A stretch of DNA of 33,648 nt, taken from positions 1 through 33,648 of the forward strand of contig JAJDWI010000138.1 of assembly GCA_022825665.1 (NCBI GenBank), given 5' to 3'. Numbering within the stretch: position 1 is the stretch's first letter; each line of letters begins with the position of its first letter. The stretch comes from Candidatus Poribacteria bacterium. GTDB taxonomy: Bacteria; Poribacteria; WGA-4E; WGA-3G. Positions 8,608 to 16,357 of this stretch are shown in pieces. The notes beneath the pieces were generated by a model. That model was not told the origin of the DNA. It did not search any database and saw nothing but the letters and a program-made list of their open reading frames with translations. The translations under genes and the position numbers were made by a program.

Positions 8608-9965
8608 TGGATATATCACAAGCAGCACATCTCTTCAAACGGGTTGCAATTCCAGACGCATTTCTGAATAAGACAGCAGGACGTTCGTGGGGTGGCGATA
8701 TCCGTATCGGTGACCTGACGGGAGATGGCACTGTTGATTTTTTAGTTTATAAAGCACTCGGTGGCATACATCCATGTTTTCTTGGTGCGTTTTCACTTGA
8801 AGGTGAACAGTTATGGAGCCTTGGTGATAAGCATCTTGAAATCAATGATGCCGATTCCAAAGACACCTCTCTTACAACGCTCTCACCAGACAGACCAGGA
8901 CCCGTTGCTATATACGACATTGATGCTGATGGACAATCAGAGGTAATCTGTTTTTGGATAGACTCGGAGATTTCAAAAGCGAGTAAGTGGGATTTGTCTG
9001 CAGTTCGCTTGATGATTTTAGACGGTGCAACGGGTGCTGTCAAACATTCTGTTGTGTCTGATGAACTACAGCAGTGCAATGCTTATGTAAATGGTGAACT
9101 ACATATCCCAAATTATGTACATCAACGGTTAATGATCGCTAACCTTAGTGGTAATGAACAACCACAAGATTTCGTTGTCAAGGTTGGTGTTAATATCCTT
9201 GCATTCAATCACAAACTTGAACTGCTTTGGCAACATACAGATAGATGGTTTCGGTATCCAAAGCATTCGGCATATATTCCTGCAATTGGTGATTTCAATG
9301 ATGATGGTCTTGATGAAGTGAACGGTGGTAATTTTGGACTTGGTGCTGATGGAACGGTGTTATGGGATAAATACCTTGGTGATAACATAGATTCTGTTTT
9401 GGTTGAAACGTGGGATGGTAAAAAACGGGCGATCCTTTCTGGTGGAGGACAGGTAGTTAATGCAGAAGGCAATCCTGTGTTTTCACTTGGATTTGACATT
9501 GTGCCACATGGACAAGAGATAAGACACGGAAACGTACTATCAGATTCAACACCAAACTTAGTTATCCGCTATAATGGACACCACCCGGATTTAATAGTAA
9601 TAGATAATGCTGGTGAAATACGAAGTCGGTTTAGGGTAGATGAAACCCCGAACAACACAGGATTAGAAATCATCCGTTGGAATGGTCTTGGCAATCCTGA
9701 ATTGATTTATAGTCCTGCAGCACTCTATGATGGGGAAGGGAACAAAGTGGTGACTTTTCCTGACCTTCCACCTCCTACTGGTGGTAAAATGGGGTGGTAT
9801 CACTGTTTTCCTGCTGATGTCTGTGGAGATGCGCGCGAAGAGATTGTCCTTTATGATCCTTATAGTGATACTGTTTATATCTACACACCTCATCCTTTTA
9901 ACCCCGATCAATATGAAGGTTATCAACATACAGCACGACAGTATAATGCAAGGTTAATTGACTAA
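8607..9965 (+). CDS. FG-GAP/VCBS-type beta-propeller protein
   Basis: This is a 452-residue protein from the GTG at 8607. The G of the upstream TAG stop is the first base of this GTG, which points to coupled translation. A longer form from the ATG at 8535 would run through the upstream gene and adds sequence without family likeness. Calcium-loop-like repeats are visible: GDLTGDGTVDFL near the start, YDIDADGQSEVI, and GDFNDDGLDEV. The C-terminus (GDAREEIVLYDP, then YIYTPHPFNP) resembles the end of rhamnogalacturonan-lyase-like propellers. No signal peptide is seen, so it would be cytoplasmic unless exported otherwise. It may act on or bind a polysaccharide; this is inference. Confidence 0.75.
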   Translation: MDISQAAHLFKRVAIPDAFLNKTAGRSWGGDIRIGDLTGDGTVDFLVYKALGGIHPCFLGAFSLEGEQLWSLGDKHLEINDADSKDTSLTTLSPDRPGPVAIYDIDADGQSEVICFWIDSEISKASKWDLSAVRLMILDGATGAVKHSVVSDELQQCNAYVNGELHIPNYVHQRLMIANLSGNEQPQDFVVKVGVNILAFNHKLELLWQHTDRWFRYPKHSAYIPAIGDFNDDGLDEVNGGNFGLGADGTVLWDKYLGDNIDSVLVETWDGKKRAILSGGGQVVNAEGNPVFSLGFDIVPHGQEIRHGNVLSDSTPNLVIRYNGHHPDLIVIDNAGEIRSRFRVDETPNNTGLEIIRWNGLGNPELIYSPAALYDGEGNKVVTFPDLPPPTGGKMGWYHCFPADVCGDAREEIVLYDPYSDTVYIYTPHPFNPDQYEGYQHTARQYNARLID

Positions 9966-9969
9966 CAAT

Positions 9970-11235
9970 ATGGAAACTAAACCTATCAATAAATTTCTCC
10001 TCATTTCAATTGATTGTTGGCGATATGACGCACTTAGCCGAACCAATCCATTCTTCAATACACCGAAGTTTGATCTACTGACCAAAGATTTCTCGCTTGC
10101 AGAGAAGTTTTTCGTGGCAGCACCTGCAACACGTCCTTCTCATACCTCCTATTTTACAGGTTTATATCCTTTTGAGCATGGAGTTTATGGACAAACCTAT
10201 CTTAAAATGTTTGAAGGTATTCCAAATCTATTTCAGTTGTTTGCTGATGCGGGTTATCACATTACGGGACGTTCAGAACGCGCTGAGGTATTTCGCTTCC
10301 TTGACTATGAGTCGTTCATCACACCAATTGACCCAAACGCGAAAGCACAACAGCTTGGTTCGCTTGAAGACTTGATGCATAACCTCAAACAACCTTCAGA
10401 TACGCCGCAATTTTGCTTTCTGCACTTTTGGTATACGCATGGCGGGTATGGGATGAGTGGCATTCCGGGAGCACCAAGTCTTGGATCGCTTGTCAACAAA
10501 GGTAGAACCGATGAGGCACTTCGGTATTACTATGCTGCAGCAACACACATACTTGAGTTTAAACTCGTTGAAATCCTAAAGCAGCTTGACCTTCCTGAAT
10601 GGGCAGTGTTTATCTTTGGTGACCACGGAGAGGGGATTTGCGAGGAAATTATTGATCATGGACATACGCTTAATCAGAATGTCCTACACGTACCCCTTTT
10701 AGCACATATTCCTAATGTAGATGAATTGGACTTTCCATCCGCGCCGATCTCAGCGATTGACCTATTTCCAACAATTACAAAACTCGCTGGAATTGACACA
10801 GACTATAAAGGTTATGGGCAAGATTTACTTACGCCTTCGGAGATTGAAGATGACCGTTTAGTCTTATCTGAATTGGACAGTTTGTATGGCATTGGGTTTC
10901 TCAGTCGCAAAAATCTGGAGATGCCGCATGATCGCGTAACTTCTCGCACCACAGTTGACAACAAGGAAATTAGCAAGTATTCTGAAGGAGTACGTCTTTG
11001 GTCACTGACGGATAGTGAGTATATGTATCGGGAAGATGAACAGACAGGTGAGTTCGTGTTCCGACACATCCTGAGTGGTGAGAATATGACCTGCGAAGAT
11101 CCAGACAGATTCCGTGATGCCTACGATGAGATCTTGATGAACTCCAATTATCAGCACCTACAAGCACAAGCCTCTACACCAGAGGAGAAGAAGATCTTAG
11201 AAGGTAGGTTGCGGAATTTAGGGTATATTGAGTAA
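9970..11235 (+). CDS. Sulfatase/alkaline-phosphatase superfamily hydrolase with Thr nucleophile
   Basis: This is a 421-residue protein from the ATG at 9970; a TTG at 9958 overlapping the upstream stop is an alternative. The fold markers are LLISIDCWRYDALS (metal Asp15), ATRPSHTSYFTGLYPFEHG and FIFGDHGEG (second metal site). The sulfatase signature C-x-P-S-R reads T54-R-P-S-H58 here, so there is no Cys or Ser that could become formylglycine. Related enzymes with Thr at this place are phosphatases or phosphotransferases rather than sulfatases. No signal peptide is seen. It is last in the operon and converges with the phosphodiesterase gene 21 nt away. Confidence 0.82.
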   Translation: METKPINKFLLISIDCWRYDALSRTNPFFNTPKFDLLTKDFSLAEKFFVAAPATRPSHTSYFTGLYPFEHGVYGQTYLKMFEGIPNLFQLFADAGYHITGRSERAEVFRFLDYESFITPIDPNAKAQQLGSLEDLMHNLKQPSDTPQFCFLHFWYTHGGYGMSGIPGAPSLGSLVNKGRTDEALRYYYAAATHILEFKLVEILKQLDLPEWAVFIFGDHGEGICEEIIDHGHTLNQNVLHVPLLAHIPNVDELDFPSAPISAIDLFPTITKLAGIDTDYKGYGQDLLTPSEIEDDRLVLSELDSLYGIGFLSRKNLEMPHDRVTSRTTVDNKEISKYSEGVRLWSLTDSEYMYREDEQTGEFVFRHILSGENMTCEDPDRFRDAYDEILMNSNYQHLQAQASTPEEKKILEGRLRNLGYIE

Positions 11236-11256
11236 GTTTAATAACAACCAATAACG

Positions 11257-11739
11257 CTACAGTTCATAGATTTTGGCTTCTCGTGTATCTAATTCCACAA
11301 CAGCAATCGTCGCCTTTCCCGTTGTCCATCCACCTGTTTCCCCTGGATTGAGAAGTAGGGACTGCTCTTTTTGAATGTCAATCTTATGGGTGTGTCCATA
11401 GACGACAATATCGTATTCTCCGCTCTTTGCTATAGGGATAGCAAGTTCAGGATAGTGCATTACAGCAATGGTTGTGTCACCGAGTGATGTGCTTGCAAGA
11501 TTCGGATGCACCTCTCCTATTTGCTCAAACTTTTTCACAAGGACAACCCGCTCCCCATCATTGTTACCAAAAACACCAACGACACGGCAGTTCAAATCTG
11601 CTAACGGGTCAATGGTGAACGGAGCGATGAAATCCCCCGCATGCACTACCAAATCTACACCAATATCGTTGAATACCTCAACAGCGCGTATTATGTTCGG
11701 AACGTTGTCGTGACTGTCTGACATTACACCAAGTTGCAT
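11257..11739 (-). CDS. MJ0936/YfcE-type metallophosphodiesterase
   Basis: This 160-residue protein has all the calcineurin-like metal motifs: D8-S-H10, G-D36, G58-N-N60-D61, H95 in VMHYPEL, and G115-H-T-H118. Length and motif spacing match the small YfcE/MJ0936 phosphodiesterases, which bind two metals and hydrolyse phosphodiester model substrates; the natural substrate is generally unknown. AAAGGA lies before the ATG. The gene follows the sulfite-oxidase-like gene by 17 nt and is probably cotranscribed with it. Confidence 0.88.
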   Translation of the reverse strand: MQLGVMSDSHDNVPNIIRAVEVFNDIGVDLVVHAGDFIAPFTIDPLADLNCRVVGVFGNNDGERVVLVKKFEQIGEVHPNLASTSLGDTTIAVMHYPELAIPIAKSGEYDIVVYGHTHKIDIQKEQSLLLNPGETGGWTTGKATIAVVELDTREAKIYEL

Positions 11740-11756
11740 TTCAAATTCCTTTCAAT

Positions 11757-13037
11757 TTATGCGATTATAAAAATGGGTAACCTATGAATGACATTGCCGA
11801 GATAACCTTTCGGGTTCCACGGTTGAGTAAAAGGTTGGGCGTTACCAGTGTCGTCATAGGCACGTGTCCATATTTCGTAATAGCCTTTGTTTGTTAAGGT
11901 CAGTTCTGTTTCCCAATGATACCAAGCATATCTATTTGATGGTAAAATCAACTGCGTTTCTTGCCATTGAACGCCAAAATCTGTAGAAACAAGAACCTTT
12001 TCAATATGATTTTCTCCTGCCCAAGCATGTCCTTTTATGGAGATAGGTGTACCCGCGCTGAATTCCGTAGATTGTTGTGGTTGTGTAATTAAAGACTTCA
12101 CCCGCCACGCAGTTGCAATTTCCATATCCTCTATCGGTGGATTATTTCCCGGTTCAATTGGATACTTAGGAATACGGTAGGAATACCCACTCATTTTCTC
12201 TGAGTCATGGACTTGGTCTCTTACCCAAATGCGGTTGAGCCACTTTTGCATTGCACTGCCAATCCAACCAGGAACGATCAATCTCGCGGGAAACCCATGG
12301 GCAGCTGGTAGCACTTCTCCATTCATCTTTAATGCAATGAGTGTGTTTTCATCCATTGCCTTTTCAATTGGAATCCCACGTGAAAACTGTTCACTGTCGT
12401 CATTTGGAATATCTTCACCGTAGTTTCCTGTATATACAGCAGTTGGCTTCAAACCTGCTTCTTGTAGGACATCACGCAACCGCACACCTGTCCATTTACT
12501 ACAAGCAACGGCACCGCGTTGCCACGGCGTGCCGCTAACCTCTGGTACAAACAGACTTCTTCCATTCCCAGCACATTCCAATACTATTTCCATCGTGACC
12601 TGTGGAAAACGCAATAAGTCATCCATTGACAGTTCAAGTTTCTTATGAACTTCGCCATCTATAACCAATTTCCATCCATTGAGATCATGATTTATCGCTC
12701 GTTCAGGTATTCCGTTGTTATTACGGACGAAATGCCTTTCTGTTGGGGTAACATCGTCGTTGAGGTGGTGCGGGGCAAATTCACCATTAAAAAACGGACT
12801 TTCAGTGTGAACAAGCATGTCTGCCTTTGGGAGTCCTGCTGCCTGCAGATCATCAAGGATAACAGGCATGAGTCCTCTATCCAACAAGCCTTGATTGACG
12901 GCTTCACAGCCTGCCCCAAAAGTCCCAATACTTGCAAGTAATCCGGCTTTACCTATGTTGATAAGAAAATTACGTCTGGTGGTCGGTATGGTATCTAAGA
13001 AATTCTTGTTATTGGATTCGTGTGATGAATGTTGCAT
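11757..13037 (-). CDS. Tat-exported sulfite-oxidase-like molybdopterin enzyme
   Basis: This is a 426-residue protein. The N-terminus carries a twin-arginine motif (TTRRNFL, R21-R22), a hydrophobic stretch (AGLLASIGTFGAG) and a Cys44 that could be lipidated. The molybdopterin domain contains LECAGNGRS with C155 as the probable Mo ligand, then WTGVRLRDVL and AHGFPARLIVPGWIG. The C-terminal Mo-cofactor dimerisation domain includes GHAWAGENHIEKVLVSTD and ends in KGYLGNVIHRL. Family members oxidise sulfite to sulfate, or related substrates, in the periplasm. No heme domain is fused, so electrons must leave through a partner. The Rieske protein upstream is an obvious candidate by position only. Confidence 0.87.
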   Translation of the reverse strand: MQHSSHESNNKNFLDTIPTTRRNFLINIGKAGLLASIGTFGAGCEAVNQGLLDRGLMPVILDDLQAAGLPKADMLVHTESPFFNGEFAPHHLNDDVTPTERHFVRNNNGIPERAINHDLNGWKLVIDGEVHKKLELSMDDLLRFPQVTMEIVLECAGNGRSLFVPEVSGTPWQRGAVACSKWTGVRLRDVLQEAGLKPTAVYTGNYGEDIPNDDSEQFSRGIPIEKAMDENTLIALKMNGEVLPAAHGFPARLIVPGWIGSAMQKWLNRIWVRDQVHDSEKMSGYSYRIPKYPIEPGNNPPIEDMEIATAWRVKSLITQPQQSTEFSAGTPISIKGHAWAGENHIEKVLVSTDFGVQWQETQLILPSNRYAWYHWETELTLTNKGYYEIWTRAYDDTGNAQPFTQPWNPKGYLGNVIHRLPIFIIA

Positions 13038-13065
13038 GATTAGCGTTTCTGTTTCAAAGTGTTGT

Positions 13066-13091
13066 GTCGGGGTACAAAGACCCCGACCTAC
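13066..13091. repeat. REP-like palindrome
   Basis: GTCGGGGT and ACCCCGAC form a perfect 8-bp stem with loop ACAAAG, followed by CTAC. The layout (GC-rich stem, then CTAC) is shared with the repeats at 28026, 32065 and 32125. It lies between the Rieske and sulfite-oxidase-like genes and may affect mRNA stability there. Confidence 0.6.
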
Positions 13092-13122
13092 AATGTCTAA
13101 GACGCGTTAATCTGTTTTGATA

Positions 13123-14964
13123 TTAATCGTCGTCGCGTTCACTAAGCAACTCACCACGTGCAAGACGTTCCGCGTTCTCGGTTGACCACAATATGTTCTT
13201 CATGAGTTTCTGTGCGGTGATGTAACGCGTTGCTGCCAATAGATGCATCCGCTTTTCTTCCGTGTCGTCTGACAAGTCGTAATGACGAAATGCGACTTCA
13301 AGCACTTGGAACATATGAAGTTCAGCATCTTCTCGGAGCAGGATGTGTGCTAACGTCCGTTTTAGCGGTTCAACATCATGTCCTTCTTCCAAATACTGAT
13401 TGACGAGAATTTCCGCTTCGTAGACTTTTTGGAAGTCGGCGAATTCCTGTAGACGTTCTAACATCTTTTCAGATGATGCGTAAGTTTCATCAAGTCGCTG
13501 TCCGGGTTTGGGAATACGTGCGGCAGGCATGTTCAACCAACGTAAGTATGCCAAGTAGACCACACCATGAAAGATACCACGTAACAGGTTCGCACTTGGT
13601 GCATATTTAAAAGCGTGATAAAGTGCATGAGAGTATGAATAAATATTCGCTACATCGTGCCAATCTCCTTCGTTTTTGAGATGGAACCTTGCAGTGCGAA
13701 TTGCGGAGGCATAGGTCATCGCACGGCAGATGTCAGTTGGATCAACACCTTTGCGAAGTTGCTGTTCTACCTCTACGACAGTGGGTTCGAAATCATCAGC
13801 AAGTAGCGTCTGTGCAAACGCAGATATATCCAACTCTGCGCTGTTATTTTGATTGTCGTCCCACATACTATCAAGATTCTTAAAAATGGGTCGTAAGACA
13901 GGAACTGCGTCTGCCCATCGGGAAGTTTCCTCATGTCGCGTTCTACTGACGAGGTCAACGACGATTGGACGCAAAATCTCGTGTGAACCTTCCCAATTGA
14001 CATAATCCAACGCTTCAAACATTTTATTCGCAAAATCAAGTGCGTGTCCATCACCAGTGAAGTAATAGTCTGTTGCTGCCGTGTACACAAAGTCTGCGAT
14101 AACTGATTTATCATAGTCTCTGTCATTAAGCGTTAACAAGATGCGTTCGGCTGCACCTCTGTGGCGTTTATCCACAAAATAGCGGAACCATCGCTTGAGT
14201 GTTTCCAAGTCATGATCATCCTTTACTCGCGGGAAAGGTGCGCGATAAGGTCGTGCACTTCCTGTGGTTCTGCGACTAATCTGACTTAATCCGTGTACGA
14301 GAAATAGGTTGTGGTCATTTGGGTCAACGGCATCCCACAGGTTTGCTGCCAAAGTTAGGATTGCTACACCTGATGACCATCCGTCACTACTTTTATGTGC
14401 GCCGTAGTGGAGTCCTTGTTGAATGATAACTTCTGGGGGGGCGCCTGCGTCACGGAGTGCTGTAACGGCTTTGGCAATGAAAAAAGTGCTTCGGTCTTTG
14501 AGTCCACGTTCAAGAGCACGTTTGCCGTTTGCAATGACACGTTGTTTTGCTGCCTCGCGTTCCCCCTTCGCTAACCCAACGTATAGATAACCGTCCTCTC
14601 TGGTTTCAACGGGAAACGCCTTTAGGTCATCGCCGGATGCAAGGAAGCAGGCACCTGATTTTAGATCAAATTCCCAGTGGTGCCAATGGCATATCAGAAC
14701 ACCGTCACGGATACTCCCTTTTGACATTGGATACCCCATGTGCGGACAACGATTGTCAACTGCATAAAAACTACCGTTGTTTTTGAAAACCGCCAGATGC
14801 GTTCCATTGACATGAAAGGGTTTGCCTTCGAGATCTTCAAAATCCTCAGCGGGGCAGAGCTGGTGGTAGACAAGTTCGGTTTCGTCTATTTCAATTGGTG
14901 GTATCGGTTCAACGTTGATGGTACCGACACCGCTTTTCTCAAGAGCAGAAGTTGTATCTTGCAC
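13123..14964 (-). CDS. Rieske [2Fe-2S] protein with large helical C-terminal region
   Basis: This is a 613-residue protein. Residues 31-130 form a Rieske domain of the ferredoxin type: C73-P-H75-MG and C92-HW-H95, the two Cys and two His that hold the cluster. The remaining 480 residues or so are mostly helical and match no domain I can name. They contain HYGAHKSSDGWSSGVAILTLA and many His and Trp residues, e.g. HALYHAFKYAPSANLL. No signal peptide is visible, so the protein is probably cytoplasmic, which argues against direct contact with a Tat-exported partner unless it is moved. AAGGAGG supports the start. The gene heads a probable operon with the molybdoenzyme and phosphodiesterase genes. 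Confidence 0.82.
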   Translation of the reverse strand: MQDTTSALEKSGVGTINVEPIPPIEIDETELVYHQLCPAEDFEDLEGKPFHVNGTHLAVFKNNGSFYAVDNRCPHMGYPMSKGSIRDGVLICHWHHWEFDLKSGACFLASGDDLKAFPVETREDGYLYVGLAKGEREAAKQRVIANGKRALERGLKDRSTFFIAKAVTALRDAGAPPEVIIQQGLHYGAHKSSDGWSSGVAILTLAANLWDAVDPNDHNLFLVHGLSQISRRTTGSARPYRAPFPRVKDDHDLETLKRWFRYFVDKRHRGAAERILLTLNDRDYDKSVIADFVYTAATDYYFTGDGHALDFANKMFEALDYVNWEGSHEILRPIVVDLVSRTRHEETSRWADAVPVLRPIFKNLDSMWDDNQNNSAELDISAFAQTLLADDFEPTVVEVEQQLRKGVDPTDICRAMTYASAIRTARFHLKNEGDWHDVANIYSYSHALYHAFKYAPSANLLRGIFHGVVYLAYLRWLNMPAARIPKPGQRLDETYASSEKMLERLQEFADFQKVYEAEILVNQYLEEGHDVEPLKRTLAHILLREDAELHMFQVLEVAFRHYDLSDDTEEKRMHLLAATRYITAQKLMKNILWSTENAERLARGELLSERDDD

Positions 14965-15471
14965 AATGTGCCTCCTTATTGACGATATTGATTCTTATTG
15001 TTGTATAACAAATAGGTCGCGTGTATTATTACGTCAGAGTATATTCAACCTACTTAAAAAAGTAAAGAAAAAAGAGGGAATTTGCGGATCAATTTATGGT
15101 AAATTCTGACAATTATTGCGTTACGTTGTTTATCAACATGTGTCTTAAATTGTGATGTTTTGCACGTCACAGGTGACGTTAAAAATTCAGTTAGGACAAG
15201 GAAAGTGACGCGAATTTCACATTTTTTGCTTTCCTTCTGTTTTATTTTACACAATTTATCTCTATTGAAACACACATTTATTATGTAATATGTATTTTAA
15301 CATAAAATGTGTGCTTGTCAAGTTAAATTTGATTTTTTAGAGATTTATGACAAAGATTGTACAATGAATGAACGAGGGTGTTGTCTGTGAAATGATTCTG
15401 TGGAGAGACAACCTTGTCAACAAATTAAAATTTTTCATTGATCTTGTTCAAATCTGCAAGTAATGGTACTT
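14965..15471. other. AT-rich intergenic region beside the restriction-modification locus
   Basis: This spacer of about 500 nt separates the Rieske operon from the gene at 15472. No ORF is convincing. A 7-bp inverted repeat (GTTGTCT/AGACAAC, 15380-15412) lies 60-90 nt past the stop of that gene but lacks a T-run. Its low G+C compared with the flanking genes would fit the edge of an acquired segment. Confidence 0.45.
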
Positions 15472-16287
15472 TTACTTTAATACACTTGCAATTGGAATTA
15501 TGTCCTGATCAGGAATAGAGGAAAGTTTCATCAGATTGTATAAGTCGCCACCAATTCCTTGGATTGCTATATTATTAGGTTGCAAGTTCACATAACCAAC
15601 AGTGATTTTACCATTGAATATCAAAGGTATTTTGTAATCAAGATAATTTTTGAGACAAAGATCATGGCACTCTTGAAGCACTTGATAAAGTTCCTTTGAA
15701 AATCCTGCATGATTTTGATAGTTTTGATTACGTAAGTCATAGCGATTTTTCACTACGGCAAGTTTTAATATACAGAACTGTCGATAAGTAAGTTCCTCAG
15801 CTGCCTTTATCAGTTGGTGTCCCATATCCGCGCTGATATTTGAATCAAATGCGATACCTGCAAGTAAATATCCTATATACTCAATTTTCTTTTCCTGTGG
15901 TTCACGCTGACACTTCAACATTATGGCTTCTGCAATCTCTTCTGCATCTGATCTACCTGTTGACTTTTTATTGAAAAACCCATCATTCCGCAAATTTTCA
16001 CCTTGTTCTAAACGTTGGTGAATTTCTAATGCTGTAATTGCTAACACCTTACCTACACGATAATCTTCGCGAGGGGACAGCTGCCGTTCATTAATATCTT
16101 TACCAATACCTTTTAGTGTGCCAGCAACTATAGCACCAGCAGGACCAGCTAAAAAACCTACGAATGGTTCTGCTGTAGAAAACATACTTAACGTACCCGA
16201 TATACCGCTACCAATCACGTCAGCATAATTATTCTTGATAAATTGCTTAAATTTGCTTTTCTCTTGTGGGATTTTATACTCATCCAT
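15472..16287 (-). CDS. Uncharacterised protein with N-terminal glycine-rich hydrophobic segment
   Basis: This is a 271-residue protein of unknown function. Residues about 22-58 are hydrophobic and Gly/Ala-rich (ADVIGSGISGTLSMF, then PFVGFLAGPAGAIVAGTL), resembling a membrane hairpin or a pore-type segment. A charged region follows (NERQLSPREDYRVG, about 66-80). A soluble helical part has RSDAEEIAEAIMLKCQREPQ and then YLLAGIAFDSNIS and LTYRQFCILKLA. The C-terminus is beta-rich. From memory, the middle part resembles a widespread family of uncharacterised proteins; I could not check. It lies 70 nt downstream of, and on the same strand as, the nuclease-methylase, so a defence-related role is possible but unproven. 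Confidence 0.7.
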   Translation of the reverse strand: MDEYKIPQEKSKFKQFIKNNYADVIGSGISGTLSMFSTAEPFVGFLAGPAGAIVAGTLKGIGKDINERQLSPREDYRVGKVLAITALEIHQRLEQGENLRNDGFFNKKSTGRSDAEEIAEAIMLKCQREPQEKKIEYIGYLLAGIAFDSNISADMGHQLIKAAEELTYRQFCILKLAVVKNRYDLRNQNYQNHAGFSKELYQVLQECHDLCLKNYLDYKIPLIFNGKITVGYVNLQPNNIAIQGIGGDLYNLMKLSSIPDQDIIPIASVLK

Positions 16288-16357
16288 ATCATCTGTTTCT
16301 CATGGCAGTTTAACGATGAAATACAGTGGATCTAATGTAAACGTTAGGAAATTTTGC

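Noticed and set aside
15054-15275. 73-codon ORF in the AT-rich spacer
   Set aside because: Composition is that of random AT-rich DNA; no ribosome binding site or domain.
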